DNA of 64,000 bases from contig JAPTOF010000006.1 in NCBI GenBank assembly GCA_028554755.1, positions 16,553,001 to 16,617,000 of the forward strand. The letters are read 5' to 3'. Each line of letters begins with the position of its first letter. Position 1 is the stretch's first letter. Origin of the DNA: Cordia subcordata. Taxonomy: Eukaryota > Streptophyta > Magnoliopsida > Boraginales > Cordiaceae. The position numbers were made by a program, and so were the translations under genes. Below the pieces are notes generated by a model that ran no database searches, was not told where the DNA came from, and was given only the letters and a program-made list of their open reading frames with translations. Shown piece by piece: positions 57,077 through 64,000 of this stretch.

Positions 57077-58894
57077 TGATGTGTTGGTTTTGTGTGTATT
57101 TATGTATTGCATTCTTATTCTTATTTTTAAGGATTTCTGCTTATTTGGTAGCATTAGTGTAGTACTTAAGTAATAATTATGCATAAATGGAGTTAAGTGT
57201 TTATATTGTGTTTAGCAATTAAATGCTACACTAAATACTTTATTTTATGTTGTACATTAGTTTTGGGATAGGACGAGCATAAACGAGGAAGAAACAAGCT
57301 CAACGTTGAAGACAACACGTGAAAAGACGAAGAACTAAGCAAGATATGAAGTTTCAAAGTTGAGCTGACAAGTGTGAGAAGGCTAGCTAGTAGAGTCCCC
57401 CAGTAAATCTAGAATGTGCATTCCTTATGCTGATTGACCTCCTAAAGTACTGGCTGACCGGTTGGGTTAGTCGGTGTGATGCTAGAGGCAATAAATAGGA
57501 CCCGATTTTAGCATTTTAAGGGAATCTTTTCACTCCATCTCTCACGCCCACTTTACACCCATTTCTTAAAACCCTAAAATCCACTTAAACCCACCTCACA
57601 CACACTTCTAAACACAAAAACACTTTGGAATTAAGCCTCTAAAAGGATCAAACACAATGATTTGGGCATAAACTCTTGGATTATAAGGCATGGCTATGGG
57701 TAAAATGGTATCTTTCTTTTATCCTAAGCTAATCTATGTATGATTAGAGCTATATAGAGTGATTTACTCTTGTATTATGAATGATTATTACATTATTGTT
57801 ATGGGTACTTGATGGATCTATATATATATCTATATATATATATATATATGCTTGTACTTAGGGTTTTGAAGACAATTTTACATACATGTCTATGTGTTTG
57901 TTGAAATGCGTCAATGAAGTTTCATATATATATTGAAGTCTATTATGCTATTAACCATTTCTAAATCATTGTGCTAGCATATCTATGTGTTTGTGTGGTG
58001 ATTACATCAAGCAAGTATGCTTATGTACATGTCTATGTGTGTGTTTGCATACTTAATAGCATAAATTGCTTTTATTGTTTACATTTCAGGTGTTATTGCT
58101 TAAATTGGTGTAATCTAAGCATGTCTGTGTATTTAGTAGTAAGATAGGTCAATTTATCCTCAAATACCATACCTTTGATGTGTATGCATGCACTTAATTG
58201 ATAATTCCCGCTATTGTGATGATAGTCGGTGGTGCACAACTAATGGCTAGCTTGGTCAAGTCTCCGTTAGCTTTAAATCCAGCTAACAAGTTTCATGATA
58301 GATTAGTTAACCTTAGATGAACAAGGTCTTGGCTTTAAATCCAGCCAATGGTTTAGATGCTAGGTTAGATCGATCTAAGTCACTTAGAATCCTAACTAGC
58401 TAGCCTATGGTCTTAAGTCATAAAGACCACGCTGTAGCTTTAGGTTAGTTGACACCTAGGGATGGACCCACTCTGAGGCTTAGGGAGTAATTAGAAGGTT
58501 AATTAGGAGTCTCGACAAGACCAACCAAGTATAATCCACCAAGCAACCCTAATAAAAAGTAGTGATCACCCTGTTTCAGCACATAATCACCCTAGTTCCC
58601 TATTTTTATGTGTTAGATTCCCCTTAGATTGCTTGATTCCCCCGTTTCACACACACACACCATTTTATTCCCTTGTCCTTAGGGTAGATTTACTTTCCTA
58701 CACTCTATCCTATCCCAAAAACCTAAAAAGATTGTAGTTTAAGGACCCAACACCAAGTCTTTTAAGACGCATATAGCTTAGGACACCACACACGTTTGGC
58801 CTCCTTGTGGATTTAACCCCGCACTTGCACGTTATACTATAGACGACCCGTGTACTTGCTAGCTATGTAGGCTTGTGCTCACGAATAGCAATCA
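57077..58894 (+). repeat. Element L 5' LTR
   Basis: TGATGTGTTGGTTTTGTG to CACGAATAGCAATCA, about 1.82 kb. TATA box CAATAAATA at 57489-57497, preceded by CTGACCGGTTGGGTTAGTCG-type motifs (57380-57480). A TA microsatellite at 57818-57850 sits at the position seen in C and E. The 3' end is the same subtype as F, K and N. Confidence 0.85.
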
Positions 58895-58900
58895 AGTTCT

Positions 58901-58918
58901 TGGCGCCATTGTCGAGGA
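58901..58918 (+). promoter_or_regulatory. Element L primer-binding site, tRNA-Asp
   Basis: TGGCGCCATTGTCGAGGA, six bases after the LTR, complementary to the tRNA-Asp 3' end with a few mismatches. Confidence 0.85.
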
Positions 58919-59069
58919 AGTAACGTTGTTTGGTTTCTTTGTTTTTGTGTCTTAACTTGTTACTTGTTGTCTTATCTTTTCTTTTCATGTTTTCTTTATT
59001 TTGATTATAAAAGAAAATTTCAAAAAATTTGTTGAGCATAGTGAAGAGGTTTACTTGTCTCAATTAATC

Positions 59070-59194
59070 ATGAATGATCCTAATACATCATGGTGGTCAC
59101 TTGTATCCTCTTCCCCACCTTCCCAATGTGTTCCAAATGCTTGTCGCTTGTGTGGAAGTCGTTGGCATAGAACCATTGTTGTCCCTATGATAAT
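59070..59194 (+). pseudogene. K/L-type ORF, copy in L, N-terminal part
   Basis: Start at 59070 (MNDPNTSWWSLVSSSPPSQC), matching the K start about 150 bases after the primer site. CRLCGSRWHRTIVVP is the first knuckle with its last Cys changed to Val; the K copy retains that Cys. The frame is cut by solo LTR M directly after this knuckle and resumes at 61085. An upstream in-frame ATG at 59001 extends it by 23 codons but has no counterpart in K. Confidence 0.6.
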
Positions 59195-61084
59195 TGATGT
59201 GTTGTGTTTTTGTGTGTGTTTGCATTATCATTTACCTATATTTTAGAGGTGTTGAGTGCTCATAATGATGCATTAGTGTAGTGCTTTTGATAAGAATAGG
59301 CTTAAGCGTAAACAAATATATATATCAAGTTTAAGAGATAAATTGCTACACTAATTTCTTATTTTCAATGATTTAGGTGAACTTTGGGTTAAGATCAAGA
59401 TTGGAAGATGAAAGGTGATAAAGATGGGAAATGCACGGGTCTAAGAGAGAAGACCAGAGGCCGAAAAGACAAAGAATGGAGGAAGAAAATCAGCCAGATG
59501 ACCAAGAAAAAAAGAGCCAATCGACCGGCTAGGTTGACCGGCCACTCCAGAGAGGTGCCAAAAATAGCCGAACAACCACCCCTCCAGAGCCGGTCGACCT
59601 AGCCAGTCCAGAGAGCATCATTAAAAAGCCGATCGAGCTTGGTCCAGAGGCCGGTCGACCGTCTATATGCTGAGAACATATAAATAGGGCCTGATTCTGC
59701 AAAAAAAAAAGGAGGACTTTTTGGAAGATTAACACACACTTCACACCTAAAATTCTCACACACTTAACCCTAGATCCCACCCACTTCACACACACTTTTC
59801 ACACATTTCTCACTAAGAACCAAGCTTGATTTGAAGGGTTCAAACATTTTGGAATCAAGTTTGCTCAAAAGCTTTATACAAGATTAGCTAGGATGAAAGG
59901 GAAGATTCATTTTCTCTCTTTCATTCTATTTCCTATTATGATTGAGTAGACTTGTGTAGGGTGATTTAACTTATGTAATGGGTTAACTATATACTCATAT
60001 GATATGGGATATGATGGCTGTATTTATATATACATGTTTCGAATTGTCTTGTTCAAATGGGTATTTTCTCATTCATGTCTAAGTGTTTGATAAAATGCCT
60101 AGATGAGTAACATGTGTATAAATTGAAGTTTGTTTGTTACTAAACACATCTAATCCATGTTATAATCATGTCTATGTGTTTATATGTGGATGCTATGAAA
60201 TGGGTAATGCTTTTATTCATGTCTATATGTATATTTGTATGCCTAGTAACGAGCATAACTTCAATAATGCATACGTGTTGGTTGTTAATTATTTTTAATG
60301 GTATGAACTGAACATGATGATGTTTGGTAGTTGAATAGGTTCCATTATTCACGTACACCTTGGCCTTGAACATGTATGAACGCACTAGCAAGTCAAATCC
60401 TGCTGTAGTGACCTTAGAATGACGAAGTATATTTAAGGCTAGTCTAGGCTGAGTCTCCTTTGGCTTTAAATCCAGCCAATAGGTTTCCGGATAGGTTTAG
60501 TCGACCTTAGCAACACTAGGTCTTGGCTTTAAATCCAGCCAAAGGTTTAGGTACTAAGGTAGGTTCATTCTAAGCCACCTAGGAAGTTAGTTAGTCACTC
60601 TTGAGGCCCTAGGTCATAACGACCACGCTGTAGCTCTAGGAGGCGCCGCCTAGAGACGGACCCGCACCGAGTCCTAGAGGGAAATTAGGACACTAACTAG
60701 CAACCTAGTCAAGAGCACTCATGATAGTTAGCTATCATCCCTTAATCCCATAGCATTTAAGTATAGAATTACCCATTCATAAGTCGAAGTCACCCTAACC
60801 CCTTCTCAAGTGTCAGTTCCCTCTTGACCAACTTGTGCTCCCATTTTTCATATTCATAGTGTAGTTTTATTTCCTTTACCTAAAGCTCCCGATAATCCAA
60901 AACCCCAAAAAAAAATATGTCTAGTCTAGATCTTTCTTTTTGGCACTTTCTAGAACACCAAGCATAGAATTCACCCACATTATTCACGCCTCCCTGTGGT
61001 TCGACACTCGCACTTGTATGCACTATATTGCACGATTCGTACGCTTGCGGGTCTTTTAGAGCATGCACTCGAAAGACTACACCA
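59195..61084 (+). mobile_element. Solo LTR M (family of element C)
   Basis: A single LTR, TGATGTGTTGTGTTTTTG to AAGACTACACCA, about 1.89 kb, flanked by the perfect target duplication ATAAT (59190-59194 and 61085-61089). TATA box TATAAATA at 59679-59686. Its end resembles the C/E subtype. It splits the ORF of L. The plus frame 59408-59602 and minus frames 59529-59795, 60140-60391 and 60880-61131 are LTR or junction sequence, not genes. Confidence 0.92.
59518..59660 (+). promoter_or_regulatory. CCGGTCGACC motif array in M U3
   Basis: Clearest array in the window: ATCGACCGGCTAGGTTGACC, AGCCGGTCGACCTAGCC, CCGATCGAGC and GGCCGGTCGACCG, each next to CTCCAGAG, GTCCAGAG or TCCAGAGG, within 140 bases just upstream of the TATA box. 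Confidence 0.55.
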
Positions 61085-62522
61085 ATAATCCTCAATCTAG
61101 GGCTAGTACCTACTATGATCCCTATAGTCACGCATCATCTCATATATCTTCATTTAGAAATCATGACTATAAGGATGCATATTCTTGTTATTGCAATCAT
61201 TGTGGAACTCATGCTCATGATTCCAACACTTGCCCTATCTTCCACCATAGCCCCTGATTGCATACAACACCCAATACCCTTAGGAATCATATGCCCATGC
61301 AAGCATCTTCATCCTATTATCATGATTCTAGGGAACAATATCATACATTCTAGGAAGTCATCATTCATACCATATTTTCCCATCTACACATCCTTCGAGT
61401 ACTATAATGGTTGTGCTTATAGTGACCACAATCAAGATGTTTACCATTCTCACTCAGTTGAACCCTCTTCCGTTATGTCTACATTATCGGAGCAATTAGA
61501 TAAAATGCTTAAGCAATCCCAATCTCTCCTCCAATCTAATCAAGAGGAACTAGAGAGTTTGAAGAATCTCTAGGTGAGCGCTTGAAGATAATGGTTGAGA
61601 GCGTGTAACTTATTAGTAAGAATTTTGAGACACCTTTAGATCGAGTTGAAGGAATAAAGATAAGACCCAACGATAAGATGACTAGAGGTGAAAAAGATGA
61701 TGCATTGAAGAGACAATTAGAAAAAGTGGTTGATGGAGAGATAACATCTTGTAGTGAGGATGAGGGTAAGCTTGATGTTTGTTTGGTTCTTGATGATTCT
61801 TATGGTTATGTTTTAGAGGAAATAGTACCTTATCCTCTTAAGCTTTCAACACTTTCCACTGAGTCACGTGAGTCTATCCTTTCTTCTCATCCCATACTGC
61901 ACATACACATGGAGGTTAAGTCTCATGATCATAGTACTCATTTGCATTTAGAGTCTTCATTTAGGGAGTGTAGGGTACATACCTCCTTCGAGCATTCGTG
62001 CATACATAACCCGAAATCCTTTCAGTTCCTATTGTCCCTTCCTTATGTGCTTACCCCATATGAAGGGCACGATGGTGAGATGACACCCACTAACGATGAA
62101 TGTATGGATGAATGTGAAAAAACTTTAGCTAGTGAAGGTTTAGTGTCATCCATTAAGGAGAACAAGACATCAATTTTGGAGGTTTTAGATGACAAGTCTC
62201 TTGGAGTTAAGAATCATTGTGTTGAGGACAATAGAAACTCTAAGAAGACATCTAAGAAAGAAATTGGTGTGCTTGGAAGATTGATCTATGGGTAGATGTA
62301 TGACGAATCATTTATGGAAATAGAGCCCATTAAGATCAAATCCACCCCTCATGAAGAGTTAGAGCGACCTAGGCTTGATCATGATCTATCCTGTAGAGAA
62401 AAAGAGTGTAGTATGTCTACTTCTTTTATCATTACTCCTTCCTTTCTAAATGGCATTCCTACTCCCCTTTCCCATTCCATTGAGCCTCTATCTCACAGCT
62501 CACGTTTGTGCCTTCATGCATA
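61085..62522 (+). pseudogene. K/L-type ORF, copy in L, main part
   Basis: Continues the L ORF after M. It reads ASTYYDPYSHASSHISSF, then the intact second knuckle CNHCGTHAHDSNTCP (61192-61236, C-x2-C-x4-H-x4-C), FEYYNGCAYSDHNQDVYH, and a coiled-coil-like helix LSEQLDKMLKQSQSLLQSNQ near 61490-61550. After shifts, the 205-codon frame 61678-62295 has ITSCSEDEGKLDVCLVLDDS, YGYVLEEIVPYPL, KSHDHSTHLHLES and ILEVLDDKSLGVKNHCVEDN; past one stop, 62296-62523 has FMEIEPIKIKSTPHEELE and ends at LCLHA. Similarity to K runs to the end, implying a protein of roughly 450-500 residues. Function unknown. Confidence 0.65.
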
Positions 62523-62604
62523 GAACATTTTCATCTAGGGTTAGATAACACGTTTCTCATGTTGAACATTTTCATCTAGGGTTAGATAACACGTTTTCCA
62601 TGTT
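62523..62604. repeat. 41-bp tandem duplication after the L ORF
   Basis: Two copies of a unit beginning GAACATTTTCATCTAGGGTT. K has one copy of the corresponding sequence (about 54930-54965, minus). Confidence 0.9.
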
Positions 62605-62621
62605 GTATGCATTAGACCTAT

Positions 62622-63123
62622 TGATATGCTATTCGTGAGCACAAGCCTAAATAGCCTGCAAGTGCACGATTTTTTTCTATGGCTTCGTACCGCTTCTGGG
62701 GATCTCCTAAGCCATCTTTTACACCCTAAAATATGCCCAAACTTTGTCCATGTCCTTCTTTCATTGCAAGCTCTGAATTTGGCTCTTATTGTACTCGATT
62801 TTGCCTTGGTCTCTCCTTCCTTCACCCGGCCACTTCCAAATCCATCTTTCAAGCCTTGTTTAAGTCCCAAGCACCTTTGGCTTGAATCCACATCCCTAAT
62901 GCCATCAATCAAAATCCAATCATCTCTCCAAATCTCACCTGAAGCAAGCAACAAATACGCATTAGTGTAGCATTTAAGTCCTAACTTCAAATATGAACAA
63001 GTAAACCCTAATGTGCACAAGTATAACCTAAATGCTATACTAGTACACTAAATGAAGATCAAAACACTTACAAAAAAAATTATATACATGAAATGCATTA
63101 GTACACACAAAACTAACACATCA
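62622..63123 (-). repeat. Element N 3' LTR, internally deleted
   Basis: Outer end TGATATGCTATTCGTGAGCA matches F, K and L. After about 48 bases (GCAAGTGCACG) the sequence jumps to the inner half of the LTR and ends AACACATCA. Only ~0.5 kb of the usual ~1.9 kb remains, and the promoter region is lost. Frames here (62541-63020 minus, 62626-62970 plus) are shadows of LTR sequence. Confidence 0.75.
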
Positions 63124-64000
63124 AGACCCCCAAACCTTCTCCTTGTTTGTCCCCAAGCAAGCCTAAACCTAAGTCTATCTCAATGTTGGTAAAGAGGGTT
63201 GCATAGAGGACTGATTTGCTATCAAGGAAAGTCTAAGGAGTATGAAAGGGTAATTTTTTTTGTAGAAGTGTTGTCAAGCCTTTTCAAATCCTTCCCTTAC
63301 TCACAAGAGTTCTCACATCTCCAGGAAGTTCCCCAGTAGCTATGCCACCACAAGCCCGAGATTCTAACACACGCACTCAAGATGGTTATATTTTGTGTCC
63401 CCTCAACTAACATAATCTCCCCAATATACACAAAGCCTCAAAGACAAGAAGAGAAAGAATGTACAAACATGATAGCTCACAAATGAAGAAAGAGCCTTAT
63501 TCATAACACATCAAAAGAACGAAACGATGACTTGTGCTAAGTCGAAATTGTGCCACTTAAGCACTTATTCAACACACTTCATTTTTTCATGTTTTTGTTG
63601 CCTTTTGGTTTTTTTTTTCACATTTTTCATTTTTTGGGTTTTTCAAGACTTTTGCCTTTTTCCATTTTTTTTGGATCTTCCACACTTTCTATATTACATT
63701 ACATAACAAAAAGAAAAGAAAAAGAAAGGCTAAGGCACATGAAAAAGAACCAATCAAGGAAGGGGCACTCATATAAATACCCTTTTTTTGAAACTCTTCT
63801 TCCAACCAAGCCATAGGGTAGCTACAAGGTGCATTCTTAAAGGCATTCACTCCCCACAACTTTCAAGCGCATCTCTTCCAAGTCCTAGCTCTTCCTCTAC
63901 TCCATTCACTCCCCACAATACAACTCTATCTCCACCAATCAATTAAATCAATCATAATAGCCAACACTCCAATCAACAAATGATAAATGACTCTATATGC
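63124..64000 (-). mobile_element. Element N, 3' module, continues past the window
   Basis: Minus-strand purine tract AAGGAGAAGGTTTGGGGG (about 63126-63143), then the TTGTCCCCAAGCAAGCC box, the T-rich run (63585-63690) and the GAACCAATCAAGGAAGGG box (63747-63765), the same order as in C and K. The element's coding part would lie to the right of base 64000. Frame 63550-63816 is low complexity. Confidence 0.75.

Larger units (their letters stand above)
57077..62621 (+). mobile_element. Element L, plus-strand partner of K
   Basis: Plus-strand element inserted in the LTR of K. It has a complete 5' LTR, a tRNA-Asp primer site and a K-type ORF, the latter interrupted by solo LTR M (59195-61084). 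Its 3' module and 3' LTR are missing because element N begins at 62622. It carries no gag-pol. The 5-bp sequence before it, GGTGT, is the presumed target copy. Confidence 0.8.

Noticed and set aside
62541..63020. 159-codon minus frame, Cys- and Arg-containing
   Set aside because: Crosses the L/N junction and the deleted LTR of N, so it cannot be an ancestral gene.

Overview
The window looks like heterochromatic or intergenic DNA from a flowering plant, probably a eudicot. It is AT-rich and packed with LTR retrotransposons whose primer-binding sites match plant tRNA-Asp and initiator tRNA-Met. I found no intact host gene, tRNA gene, rRNA gene or CRISPR array. Almost every base belongs to nested, mutated mobile elements, and nearly all their genes are pseudogenes. 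Homology calls come from reading translated motifs by eye; no database search was run.

Layout. (1) 1-9292: element B, a minus-strand Ty3/gypsy relic (gag, protease, start of RT), split by element A (2238-8727, plus), an Athila-like relic with gag and protease only. (2) 9293-26632: element C, a minus-strand Athila-like element with gag, protease and a truncated RT. Its RT is split by D (13088-22010, minus), a complete but decayed Copia element with about 1.75 kb LTRs. (3) 26633-29207: a chromovirus integrase fragment cut by solo LTR E (27111-29096). (4) 29208-31740: 3' end of F, a relative of C. (5) 31741-33889: AT-rich DNA I cannot assign. (6) 33890-52530: Copia element G (plus), in three pieces. 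It is interrupted by Copia element H (34521-44199, minus), which carries a full-length PIF/Harbinger DNA transposon (37527-42549), and by a FAR1-type MULE (about 45548-51773). (7) 52531-53180: one LTR and 3' scrap of element J. (8) 53181-64000: K (minus), L (plus, containing solo LTR M) and N (minus), all with LTRs of the same family as C and F.

How the parts relate. C, E, F, K, L, M and N share related LTRs. Where the parts survive they also share a tRNA-Asp primer site, a purine tract and a long 3' non-coding module. C carries ordinary gag-pol. K and L instead carry an unfamiliar ORF of roughly 450-500 codons with CCHC-like knuckles near its N-terminus, a short coiled coil and an acidic region. 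This suggests a non-autonomous subfamily that would depend on C-like partners, and it is the best candidate here for something undescribed. Other unexplained structure: a hairpin after the coding region whose stem differs between A, C and K while the loop core is kept; CCGGTCGACC-type motif arrays shared by gypsy LTR promoters and the leader of Copia element D; a TATA box inside a perfect palindrome in D; and TGTTCAC arrays plus a lysine/glutamate-rich reading frame inside the MULE.
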